DNA of 58,252 nt from Hoylesella shahii DSM 15611 = JCM 12083 (lineage in GTDB: Bacteria; Bacteroidota; Bacteroidia; Bacteroidales; Bacteroidaceae), in contig NZ_BAIZ01000023.1 in NCBI RefSeq assembly GCF_000613445.1, positions 1 through 58,252 on the forward strand. The letters are read 5' to 3'. This document shows, piece by piece, positions 1 through 8,458 of this stretch; positions within the stretch are counted from its first letter, which is position 1; every line of letters starts with the position of its first letter. The translations under genes and the position numbers were made by a program. The notes under the pieces were generated by a model. That model worked only from the letters and a program-made list of their open reading frames with translations, searched no databases and was not told the DNA's origin.

Positions 1-97
1 TAATAATTTACTATGCTTTTGCATTTCTCTTTGAAGAAAATTTGTGCCAAATTTGCATCCGCAACAATAAAAAATGCTGGTCAAAACGCTTGTTTTT

Positions 98-207
98 GCA
101 TTGCATTTAGCATCAAAACGCATTGCATTTAGCACCAAAACGCATTGCATTTAGCACCAAAATGCACTGTAATTTGCACCAAAACGCAAGGCTTTTAGCA
201 CCAAAGC
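98..207 (+). repeat. 22-bp-period tandem array, copy A
   Basis: Five consecutive 22-bp units begin at 98, 120, 142, 164 and 186. Each contains a variant of TTTAGCACCAAAACGCA. The first three units are almost identical and the last two have diverged. The same period and related core recur at three other intergenic sites in this window (about 20195-20290, 35393-35514 and 57126-57250). No spacers of unique sequence separate the units, so it is not a CRISPR array. I see no coding function. The core is partly self-complementary (GCGTTTT against AAAACGC), which could favour protein binding or short hairpins. Confidence 0.85.
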
Positions 208-376
208 GCAGACAAAAGATATGGAGATCGGATGTAAAGGGCTGTTTATAAACAAGTTAGCCCTTAAAGACAAAAAGCGGCTTGGCGGCTTTTGGCAGAG
301 CACTTAGTTGTGCCCTGCGCCCCAATTGTATGCTAAAAAGGCTGTGTTTTGCGCTTTGTTTCTCGCAAATAGCTGT

Positions 377-490
377 AAATCACGTTGTTATAAACTTGAA
401 AAATACGCGCCAATTTTCGCCCCACGCCCAAAGATTTTACGGCGAGGGCACTCACAATGTTAAAGCTTGGTGCAAATATTTTACATTTTT
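377..490 (+). repeat. Conserved tail of composite repeat, copy A
   Basis: About 170 bases after the array, this stretch contains TTATAAACTTGAAAAATACGC, then GGCGAGGGCACTCACAATG, then a run ending in ATTTTACATT. Matching blocks in the same order lie beside the arrays at about 19969-19858 (minus strand), 35686-35796 and 57392-57431. The array and the tail therefore form one composite element. The rest of 1-595 is AT-rich and I see no supportable gene in it. Confidence 0.65.
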
Positions 491-595
491 ATGGCTATTG
501 TTCCTCACCATTGAATGGTTTTAGCGTTAAACACAAACGGGTACATTATAGCCTGTGCAGGTTTTGTTCGATTGTTTAGCATCTTGCCTGTCTTA

Positions 596-1801
596 TCACT
601 CCCCTCGGCCTTTGGTGAGCGTTTGTGGGTGAGGCTCATAATTCTTCACCATCATTTCCCAGCAAAGTTTCAACCAAACGATAAGGCAGGGCAGGGCTTT
701 GAGCGAGTAGGCTTGGATGTATTCGCGCTTGATGGCGCGCGGATAAAGGTCGGACGAACCCATGCTTGATAGCAAGAAAACGAAGACAAGTAGCCAAATA
801 TCGGCCTTGCCACGCTGCCAAGGAGCAGCAAAATACCACACGCACACGCCACTAAGGGCAATGATGTACGAGCTAGACTCGCTACCCGTGCTGAAAAGCA
901 CCGTGAAGAGCAGCACCGAGGCCAGTATGGTTGTGCGGAAACCCTCGTTGCGCCATTCTTTAAAACGAAGGTAGGGCAGGGCGAAAAGCACAAGGGCGGG
1001 GGCTAAAATTAGTAGGTCGCTGTATTGGGGGTTGCCCAGCATACGTCTTATCATGCCCAATGCCGAGATGTTTTGCGCCACCGAGGCCAGGTTTTCGCCG
1101 TTTTTCTCCATCAGGCACACATACCAAGCATGATATTGCCCCACCACATAGGCGGGACTGCTAATAATCATTGGTGCCACGAATAACACAACACCCCAGA
1201 ACAACAACGACAGCACGAACTTGCCCTTATGCCGGGAGAAGAAGAAAAAGGCCAAACCAACGATGCCATAGAGTTTAACAAAGGTGCCAAGTACGATGAG
1301 GCAGGCCGCCCAAAAGTCGCGCTCTTTCTCAATCAGCGCGTAACTGGCAATGATAATGGCAGCAATGGCGATGTTGAACTGCTGCATAAAAAGCGATGTG
1401 AGCAGAGTTTCGCTGCAAAACCAAAGCACAAACATCTGTTGCCAACTGCTAAACGTGCTGCGCGTAACCGCAAAATAGAGGGTTAGCGAGAGGGCGATGC
1501 ACCAGAATACCAAGCCCAAGGGGATGGGCATGAGTGCGAAGGGAGCAATCACAAGCGAGAAAAACGGACCGTAATGGTTTACGTCGAAGTATTCGGCTGG
1601 ATAGCTTTCGTAAAGAGATGTGCCTTGCACGGTGTGCCAAAACACACCTCGGAAGATGCGGTAATTGTTGTCGGTGCGATTATATTTTAGAAGAGCAGCA
1701 AGCACAGAGAGGGCTAACCACAGCCAAAGAATGGTGCGGCGATCGCGAAAAAGTGGTTTGGTAAATAACGATTTAGCTTTTGTTGCAATGGTTGTGTACA
1801 T
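596..1801 (-). CDS. Glycosyltransferase family 87 (DUF2029-type) polytopic membrane protein
   Basis: The 401-residue protein is strongly hydrophobic, with about 9-11 predicted membrane segments starting near residue 24. The loop after the first helix carries the pattern usual for GT87/DUF2029 proteins: DNNYRIFRG, then GTSLYE, then YGPFFSLVIAPFALMP. Members of this family transfer sugars from polyprenyl-phosphate donors at the membrane. The substrate cannot be read here. The ATG at 1801 gives a sensible N-terminus with basic residues before the first helix. It lies downstream of feoB on the same strand with a 130-base gap that holds short direct repeats (GTTTTTAGTTGATG) and no clear terminator, so cotranscription is uncertain. 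Confidence 0.75.
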   Translation of the reverse strand: MYTTIATKAKSLFTKPLFRDRRTILWLWLALSVLAALLKYNRTDNNYRIFRGVFWHTVQGTSLYESYPAEYFDVNHYGPFFSLVIAPFALMPIPLGLVFWCIALSLTLYFAVTRSTFSSWQQMFVLWFCSETLLTSLFMQQFNIAIAAIIIASYALIEKERDFWAACLIVLGTFVKLYGIVGLAFFFFSRHKGKFVLSLLFWGVVLFVAPMIISSPAYVVGQYHAWYVCLMEKNGENLASVAQNISALGMIRRMLGNPQYSDLLILAPALVLFALPYLRFKEWRNEGFRTTILASVLLFTVLFSTGSESSSYIIALSGVCVWYFAAPWQRGKADIWLLVFVFLLSSMGSSDLYPRAIKREYIQAYSLKALPCLIVWLKLCWEMMVKNYEPHPQTLTKGRGE

Positions 1802-1931
1802 GTTGTGCGAGTTTTTGAGATAGTAAGTTTTTTTAGTTTTTAGTTGATGCGTTTACGAGTTGGCGAGTTTTTAGTTGATGTTTTTGAGGTTTATGAGTTG
1901 GTGTGCCTTATCCATTCATAAACACACCCGT

Positions 1932-4090
1932 TCAAACCACCATTCTCCACACTGTGGCGATGAGCATTGTTACCACGATACCCAGCACAAGGGGCAGCAA
2001 AGTGGCCACAGTGGTCCATTTAAGGCTCTTTGTTTCTTTATAGATGGTGTAAATAGTGGTAGAACAAGGATGGTGTAAGAGGCAGAACACCATGAGGCAA
2101 ATGGCCGTTAGCACGTTCCATCCGCCCATCAACAGTATTTGTTTTGTTTGTTCTTCGGTTCCTTCCATCAGCACGCCAGCCGCCCCCATACCACTTTGTC
2201 CCAACACCAACATGGTGAGCATCAAGATTGTTGGTATAACAATTTCGTTGGCAGGAATAGCCAAAAGGTAGGCCAGAAGTATCACGCCATTGAGCCCCAT
2301 GAGCCATCCGGGCTTGTCGAGTAGTGATATAAGATGCTGGGCAATGGTGGCATCGGCCACGTTGATGTTGCAACAAAGCCATATCAATGCGCCTGCCGGG
2401 GCGGCAAACACAACGGCACGCCACAGCACAATCAGTGTGCGGTCGATGATGGAGGTGTAAAGCGTTTGCCAAAACTGTGGTGGACGGTAGGGCGGTAGTT
2501 CAAGATGGAAGGTTGAAACCTCACCGCGGAGGATGGTGCGCGAAAGCAACCACGAGCTGCCGAACATGAAGCCCACGCCCATAAGCACCACCGTCATTAC
2601 CGCCACCAGCGAAACGAAGCTGCCATAGCGTGCAGGTACAGCAGCACCAATAAACAAAGTGGCGAGCAAAATCTGTGTAGGCCAGCGACCATTGCAAAGT
2701 GAGAAGTTGTTGGTGATGATGGCAATGAGCCGTTCGCGCTGACTATCAATGATGCGCGTGCTAACAACGCCTGCTGCATTACAGCCAAACCCCATACTCA
2801 TGGTTAGGGCTTGTTTGCCGTGCGCGCCCGAACGGCGAAACAATTCGTCGAGATTAAAGGCCACGCGAGGCAGATAGCCAAAGTCTTCGAGCAGGGTGAA
2901 GAGGGGGAAGAAGATGGCCATTGGCGGCAACATCACCGACACCACCCACGCCGTGGCAAGATAAACGCCATCTACGAGCAGCCCAGTGAGCCACCATGGC
3001 GCATGAATGGCTGTGAAAGCATTGTGAATGGCGGGATACATCACACCCACCAACAATTTGTTAAGCCAGTCGGAGGGATAGTTAGAGCCGATGATGGTGA
3101 GCCAGAACACGCCACACAGCAAGGCCAACATAATGGGGAAGCCCCAGATGCGGTGCGTGAGAATGCGGTCGAGTTTAACATCGAGTGGCAGTCGGCCACG
3201 TTCGTAGCCCTGTGTAACCACCTCGTTGCAAATTTGTCCAGCTTGCGCATAGATGTCTTCCATCCATAAATCGTGGAAATTATTTCCAATTTGGAGCAGC
3301 AATTTTTCGGCCAGAGTGTTCAGTTCTTCGTTTCCAAAGCGGTCTTTCACGCTAGTGTCGCCCTCGATAAGTCTAAAAGCAATCCATTCGGCGTTAGAGA
3401 TGTCGGGGTGCGTGTCGGCCACTCGTTTCGCCAACTCTTGGATGAGTTGCGCTGCATGAGGCGGAAGATTGGTAGACCGGTGAGGTTTGCACTGGTATTC
3501 GCCCACTGCCACTTGTCGCATGCTTTCCAATAGGCGGTCGATGCCTTGTCCCGAGCGAGCCGAAGCACCCACCACGGGAATGCCCAGACGTCGCGAAAGC
3601 GCATTCAGATTGATGTCTATCTTGTTGCGTTTAGCCTCGTCGAGCAGGTTAACACACAGCACCGCCTTATCCGTAATCTGCAAAACCTGCAGAATAAGTT
3701 CATGTTGCGTTCCAGTCGTGTGGCATCGGCCACCATAACCGTAACGTCGGGTTGACCAAAGAGAATAAAGTCGCGTGCAATTTCCTCGTCTTCCGAAGTA
3801 GACGAGAGCGAGTAAGTGCCAGGCAGGTCTACAATTCTGTAGGTATCTTTTTGATAAGCGAAGTAGCCTTCAGCCTTACCCACCGTTTTTCCAGGCCAGT
3901 TTCCGGTGTGCTGTTTCAGTCCTGTGAGGGCGTTAAACACTGTGCTTTTGCCCGTGTTGGGGTTACCAGCCAGTGCCACAACGAAGCGTTCGCCACCCGC
4001 TTGCGCCCCACGTCGTTGTAAAGTGTGCATGGCTGCTTTAGGGCAAGCGTCGCAGGGAGATGTATTTTGTTTGTTGGGCATAGTTGTCAT
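1932..4090 (-). pseudogene. feoB: FeoB ferrous iron transporter, interrupted by a frameshift
   Basis: FeoB is the GTPase-coupled inner-membrane Fe(II) permease. The N-terminal part has G1 [10 protein letters not shown]3 DLPGTYS and a CDACPK cysteine motif. After a break the second frame continues with G4 NLLD, SARSGQG and the polytopic Gate/FeoB_C region ending in MVV. The reading frame changes near 3694-3697: RLERNMNL is followed by LQVLQITDK only if one base is added. Joined, the protein is about 719 residues, normal for FeoB. I chose the ATG at 4090 (another lies at 4081) because the in-frame region above it lacks family similarity. A stand-alone feoA is absent. FeoA sequence is fused to the DtxR regulator at 5212-6146. 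A one-base sequencing indel is the likeliest cause of the break. Confidence 0.9.
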
Positions 4091-4149
4091 TGTTGTTAGG
4101 TGTACGGCCGTTTGTAGCAAATCGTTGCTTTTTGTGCCGTGGCCATCTG

Positions 4150-4157
4150 CAAAGTTA
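4150..4157 (-). promoter_or_regulatory. Probable -7 promoter element of feoB
   Basis: On the minus strand this reads TAACTTTG, a match to the Bacteroidota -7 element TAnnTTTG. It is about 60 bases upstream of the feoB ATG. No clear TTTG is seen at -33. Confidence 0.5.
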
Positions 4158-4371
4158 CCATTTTTATGGCAATTAGCATGCTGCTTCGAGTGTCTGTTTT
4201 GTGTCAATACCTAGCAAAGGGGATGGCAGAAGCCGTTGTAGGAGTGGGTAATTGTGGCGCTTGGTGCAAGATGAATGGGCTAATAATGCGGCTCAATTGG
4301 TTGGAATGTCTTATTTTTGAAGATGTATATAAAAATAGTTGTTGCATTTTTTTTACGTGATGTGATTTTTA

Positions 4372-4379
4372 TATATTTG
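4372..4379 (+). promoter_or_regulatory. Probable -7 element before the small membrane protein genes
   Basis: TATATTTG matches TAnnTTTG. The start of transcription would be near 4387, about 60 bases before the ATG at 4449. It occupies the divergent gap between feoB and the small genes (4091-4448). Otherwise I see only AT-rich sequence in that gap. Confidence 0.45.
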
Positions 4380-4448
4380 CAAGCACATCATTAAACAGAA
4401 TAGATGCAATGATGTTACTAAACAAATGTGAAACTTAAAGTAAGAAAG

Positions 4449-4700
4449 ATGGATGCAAGAGGTAAAACAATCTTTTCGAAAAACAAAGAACAGAAGGTGA
4501 TGTTACACAGCTTTTTGTTTGTCTTTACGCTGTTGTTCGTAAAGCAAGCAATGCAAATGGACCTTAAGCCCTTACTTCCAACGTATGGATGGATGGTTGT
4601 GGGAATGGTTATTGTTTGTGGCATTAGCTTTATTGCGCGTAAAACAAAGCTCATAAATACAGAGGAAACACCTAATAAGGGCGACGAAAAGGCAGACTAA
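4449..4700 (+). CDS. Small two-helix membrane protein, paralogue of the next gene
   Basis: I do not recognise a named family. The ATG at 4449 gives 83 residues; a GTG at 4428 is an alternative start. Two hydrophobic segments are visible, around LHSFLFVFTLLFV and YGWMVVGMVIVCGISF, followed by a basic tail ARKTKLI. The second half matches the next gene closely (GW, then VxGxxxVCxISFxARKTxLI), so the two are tandem duplicates. It lies between feoB and the metal regulator. A role in metal uptake is only an inference from position. Confidence 0.6.
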   Translation: MDARGKTIFSKNKEQKVMLHSFLFVFTLLFVKQAMQMDLKPLLPTYGWMVVGMVIVCGISFIARKTKLINTEETPNKGDEKAD

Positions 4701-4767
4701 TAGCCCACTTAGGCGCAAGAAACGCTTTTTTGTAGATTTTCAACAACGTGAAATAAAATAAGAAACG

Positions 4768-5115
4768 ATGAGTAAAAACATGAAAAGAGTGTATCTAACA
4801 CTTGCTATTGCTTTATTAATTGGCATGGGCTTATACACCTATCTCAACCATATACCCAAGGCCGAAGCCTTTGGTTACGAGAGTATGGTGTTTTGTATTT
4901 TGGGTTATCTAGCGTATAGACCCTTTAGCAAGCAAGACGAATTTCGGGTAATTGTGTTTACCTTTCTTACGATGGCCCTACTAAGAGGTACAGCGTTATT
5001 ACCCCAGTTTAGTTTTAACAACATGATAATGGCTTGGGGATGGTGTGTGCTTGGGTTAATCGTGGTGTGCCTAATTAGCTTTGTTGCACGCAAAACAAAT
5101 CTCATAAAGGAGTAG
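4768..5115 (+). CDS. Small four-helix membrane protein, paralogue of the preceding gene
   Basis: This 115-residue protein has about three or four hydrophobic segments: an N-terminal helix (LTLAIALLIGMGLYTYL), a central one near SMVFCILGYLAY, VIVFTFLTMALL, and the C-terminal WGWCVLGLIVVCLISF. It ends in ARKTNLIKE. The C-terminal 50 residues resemble those of the preceding 83-residue protein, which suggests a tandem duplication with an N-terminal extension. The gap of 67 bases suggests one transcript. It converges on the DtxR-FeoA gene. Function unknown. Confidence 0.6.
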   Translation: MSKNMKRVYLTLAIALLIGMGLYTYLNHIPKAEAFGYESMVFCILGYLAYRPFSKQDEFRVIVFTFLTMALLRGTALLPQFSFNNMIMAWGWCVLGLIVVCLISFVARKTNLIKE

Positions 5116-5211
5116 GGATTGGCACAATCGCCACACCAACAACTAGTTTGGCGCATACGTTAAGAGCTGGTTTGTAGCCCTTGGCATACAAGCCATTGGG
5201 AGAGATGCTGC

Positions 5212-6146
5212 CTATTGCCGTAAAGTGGCAGGTGTTTCACCCTCTTTTTGCACCAGCACAAACTTAGCTTGTTCGTGTCTTAAAGCGATGGCCGACCCGC
5301 GAACAACATAAGCAATGGGGTTGCCCATCGGGCTAGCCATATCAATGCTCACCACACTACCCTTAACAAATCCCAAATCGAGCAGGCGTCGGCGAAGCGC
5401 TCCACGACAAGCAGGCGACAAAGCACGATGCGTGCTTGCTCTCCAGCCTGCAGATGAATGAGTCGTTGGGCGTTGGCTTCGGGTAGATTTTCGGCTTCGG
5501 CTTTGCTAACAGGCTGCATGTTGATGGCTTCGAGCGCAGTGAGGGGAAGCGAGAAGCGTTCGCCCTCGTAGTTGAACATGATGGCGAGGTTGTCTATATG
5601 CGTGATATAGATGAGCGAATTTTTGGATAATCCCTTTTCGGTGATGAGCCTAAAGAGTTGTTTATCATCGTCTTCCACATGTGTTATGCGCCACCACGAG
5701 TAAGCTTCCACAGGTAGACCACACTCGTAGTTATCAATAATGTCCAGCGAGGGCGTGGGGATGGGGTCGCCATGAGGGTCGAAGAGGGGGTTGCCCAGCA
5801 ACGAAGCGATGCGCTCTTGTTCATCGGGAGTGATGCGATGTTCCATGCGGTGTGCCCGTTCGTGCCATTCGGAAGGGTCGTAACCCGAGTGTTCGGCCAG
5901 GTATTGTTCGTAGATGCGGTGTGCGCGGATAAGGCGAAGGGCGTGCAAGCGTCCCTTTTCGGTGAGTGTGAGCATGTCGTTGGCGGCTAGTTCGCCAGCC
6001 AAAATCAGAGCACCTACAATGTTGTTCATACCCTCACGGTTGGTGTTGAGGTCTGTTGCGGCCTCGGCAATCTGTTGTCGGGCAATAGATTCGTTGCGTT
6101 CGTATAAGTATTTAAGGAAGTCTTCTTGCAGTTCTTTGCTTCCCAT
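5212..6146 (-). pseudogene. DtxR/MntR-family metal-dependent repressor with C-terminal FeoA domain, frameshifted
   Basis: The first part is a typical DtxR-family repressor: an N-terminal winged helix from about residue 1 to 65 (SIARQQIAEAATDLN), then a dimerisation and metal-binding region with AHRIYEQYLAEHSG, EHRITPDEQERIASLLG and DPHGDPIP. The last 65 residues form a FeoA/SH3-like domain (LRRRLLDLGFVKG, SPMGNPIAYVVRG, IALR), found in another frame. The frame breaks at about 5425-5428. A TTT run there needs a fourth T to join RIVL to LSPACRG. Joined length is about 311 residues, normal for fused regulators. The ATG at 6146 is preferred over the one at 6167. The family represses metal uptake genes in response to Fe or Mn, and feoB is a natural target. 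Confidence 0.85.
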
Positions 6147-6270
6147 ACGGTTGTTGTGGCCAAGCAAACCCTTTGTTGCTTGCCACCATAGGCTTATGTT
6201 GTTTGTGGTTGTTGCATGATTGGAGTTTCTTTTAGTTATTGTGTCACAAGCTGTGAACCCGTATCGTATG

Positions 6271-6278
6271 CAAAGTTA
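6271..6278 (-). promoter_or_regulatory. Probable -7 element of the DtxR-FeoA gene
   Basis: It reads TAACTTTG on the minus strand, about 125 bases upstream of the start codon, in the divergent gap 6147-6498. No good -33 element is evident. Confidence 0.45.
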
Positions 6279-6436
6279 ACATATTATTATGAGTAATTTC
6301 TTTTTCTAGTGCCTGATTATTCATATTGTGCGCAGCACGTAGGCCCATCTTTAATGAATAGTAGCGACTTCTTATTTTTATCTCAAATTTGGCTTCACTC
6401 ATAAATAAATAACAAGGGACTCACAAAAGTTCTTAT

Positions 6437-6444
6437 TAATTTTG
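6437..6444 (+). promoter_or_regulatory. Probable -7 element of the FRG cassette
   Basis: TAATTTTG matches TAnnTTTG and lies 54 bases before the ATG at 6499. Transcription would run through both genes of the cassette. Confidence 0.4.
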
Positions 6445-6498
6445 CAGTTGTCCATGAAAATCATGGGCAGCTAATTTCAAATTATAAAAATAAGAAAG

Positions 6499-7299
6499 AT
6501 GATAAATCCAACAACAATTACCCAGGTGGCGCAGGCTTTTGTAAAAGACGCTTGCCATTATTTAGCAATGGATAGTGATACGATTCGGATTATCTATGCA
6601 CCCAAGCTTGAACCTTTAAATGGCATGCCACAGATTATAACGGTGCTAGACGATGACGATACAATTGTCATTAGTGACGACCTAGTAAATCAATGTAGGG
6701 CTACTGGTTGTTGTCAACTTAGGTTTCAAATGTATATAGCAGCCCGATTTATCTCTGAAAGGAGAAAAGGAAAGTCAGCACAATGGATGCAACACATCCA
6801 AGATAACGTGCGCTATTCTATTTCTTTAATGCTGTTAAAGGGGCTCTCCATTCCTGGACTCACACTAGATACTCAGCTAAAAGAAGATATCTTAAAAACA
6901 TTCAAGTCGGAGTTTGGGTTCTCGGGAGAGGTGTTTGAATTGTCAAACATACAAATGAATGGGTCTTTCATGAAGATACGGCTAGACAATGACTCAGAAA
7001 GAGCCTTTCTAAACAAGGTAGCTGTAAAGACTAAATTTACGGGGAAAAGCCTAAAAAGTGGTGAAAAGGGGACGAAAGAAAATCCTTTTGACAACATAAA
7101 TCAGGCTGTGGAGTATCTAGCAAAAATAGAAAATGAAGCCTATGAGGACGACAACACGATGAAAGAGATTGCCCAGCTAGGCTATTATTATGATTTGAAT
7201 GAACATCATTTTAAGATAGCTTGGCTTCGCCGTACGTTGCGCATACTAGAAACAACTTTGGAGAACACGCGTTCGTTATGTCACAAATGGAGCCATTAG
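6499..7299 (+). CDS. Protein of unknown function, first gene of the FRG cassette
   Basis: The 266-residue protein has no signal peptide or membrane helix, and I do not recognise its family. Visible features are an acidic turn TVLDDDDTIVISDD near residue 50, a helix RFQMYIAARFISERRKG near residue 75-90, and a charged C-terminal half with KGTKENPFDNINQAVEYL. The arrangement of a strand pair followed by that helix is loosely reminiscent of zincin-type proteins, but there is no HExxH motif, so I claim no such activity. The gene is more AT-rich than its neighbours and overlaps the next gene, suggesting a co-transferred, co-translated pair. It is probably cytoplasmic. Confidence 0.7.
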   Translation: MINPTTITQVAQAFVKDACHYLAMDSDTIRIIYAPKLEPLNGMPQIITVLDDDDTIVISDDLVNQCRATGCCQLRFQMYIAARFISERRKGKSAQWMQHIQDNVRYSISLMLLKGLSIPGLTLDTQLKEDILKTFKSEFGFSGEVFELSNIQMNGSFMKIRLDNDSERAFLNKVAVKTKFTGKSLKSGEKGTKENPFDNINQAVEYLAKIENEAYEDDNTMKEIAQLGYYYDLNEHHFKIAWLRRTLRILETTLENTRSLCHKWSH

Positions 7300-8345
7300 A
7301 TCATAAACGCCCAGACATTTATTTCTTTTCATTAAAGCCGAACATGTACAAGCGTAAGTTTCTTTATCGCGGGCAAAGTGACCATTACGAAGGTTTTCCT
7401 TGCGTTCCAAACCTATTCAGGAACCCCGAACAGAATGCTAAAAGAGATTTTCTTGACCCATTGATATTTTCTCAGGAGATGGAACTACTTATCAAATCGC
7501 ATCCTATTGTACAAATGTTGGAACAAGGCATTGAATTGTTGCATGATAAGTTCCGCATACGAATGCATTATATTGGGATAGCCCAACACTATTACAACAA
7601 AACTCCCTACTTAGATTTAACTTCGAACTTAGAGGTCGCAAAGTTCTTTGCCACGACAAACTACGATGCGACACACGATTGTTATACCCCTAATACAGAC
7701 ACATCACGCACTGGGGTTATATACTATTATGAATTAAAGTACCCAGATGCATTTCAACAACACCACATATATACCTCAAGGACTTTCGGCAAGCAAATGT
7801 TTCAGACAAGTGAATATGCTTTAAAAACCATCGGCAAGCAAGTGTTTTTGAGAAGTGGACTACAAAATGGTTTCCTATTGGAAATGGAGCAGGAGGTTGA
7901 TTTTAAGACACTGCCCGAAGTTAAAGCTGTATATTTCAAGCATAATGTAGATATTTCAGAAGAGATATTTAGAAAAAGTGGTCAAGGGAAGAAATATTTT
8001 GCAGAGGACATTCTACAACATGCTTGGCATGATAGATTAAAAGAACGCTATCAGAATCGGGTTGTTTCAAGGGAGGCAGTACGCCTCAATGTCAGTAGAA
8101 ATAAGGGAGAAACAGAAAAAACAATTATAGCAAAGCTCAAAGATAGAGGGATTGAGGTAGACAATTACGTGCCTAAGTTCAGCGAAGAAGAGTTGAGCTC
8201 TTTTTATCAGGACATAGACCAGTGGTGGGAAGACTTTTGCAGCGACATCCACTTTGGTGATGCAGAAGACGAACTCTATAGGGAAACAATGAAACAGCTT
8301 AGGCACGACCCTAAGTATTCCAAGTACTTCACGTTCAATAAGTAG
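7278..8345 (+). CDS. FRG domain-containing protein
   Basis: The FRG domain is recognisable from FLYRGQSDHYEGFPCVPNLF near residue 30 and from GIAQHYYNKTPYLDLTSN followed by EVAKFFATT near residues 100-125. The C-terminal third is helical and charged. FRG proteins are common in mobile and defence-associated regions, and their biochemical activity is poorly defined. The ATG at 7278 overlaps the upstream stop by 22 bases. A TTG at 7221 would extend it by 19 residues. Length from the ATG is 355 residues. The base composition is AT-rich like the first gene. No transposase or integrase adjoins the pair. A role in phage defence is inference only. Confidence 0.85.
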   Translation: MSQMEPLDHKRPDIYFFSLKPNMYKRKFLYRGQSDHYEGFPCVPNLFRNPEQNAKRDFLDPLIFSQEMELLIKSHPIVQMLEQGIELLHDKFRIRMHYIGIAQHYYNKTPYLDLTSNLEVAKFFATTNYDATHDCYTPNTDTSRTGVIYYYELKYPDAFQQHHIYTSRTFGKQMFQTSEYALKTIGKQVFLRSGLQNGFLLEMEQEVDFKTLPEVKAVYFKHNVDISEEIFRKSGQGKKYFAEDILQHAWHDRLKERYQNRVVSREAVRLNVSRNKGETEKTIIAKLKDRGIEVDNYVPKFSEEELSSFYQDIDQWWEDFCSDIHFGDAEDELYRETMKQLRHDPKYSKYFTFNK

Positions 8346-8458
8346 TTTAGTAGATTTTGCTTAAAGCGGGTATGATAAGGCATTTTGCGCTGTTGCAGAC
8401 TTTACTACAAAAGGTCTGCATGGCAGAAGGATACCTTTCAGCATCAAGCGTACTCCCC

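Noticed and set aside
98..207. Tandem repeats as a CRISPR array
   Set aside because: The units are contiguous with no unique spacers, and no cas gene is in the window.
282..769. Two overlapping short frames on the plus strand
   Set aside because: They lie in the repeat tail and antisense to the GT87 gene, and show no protein family pattern.
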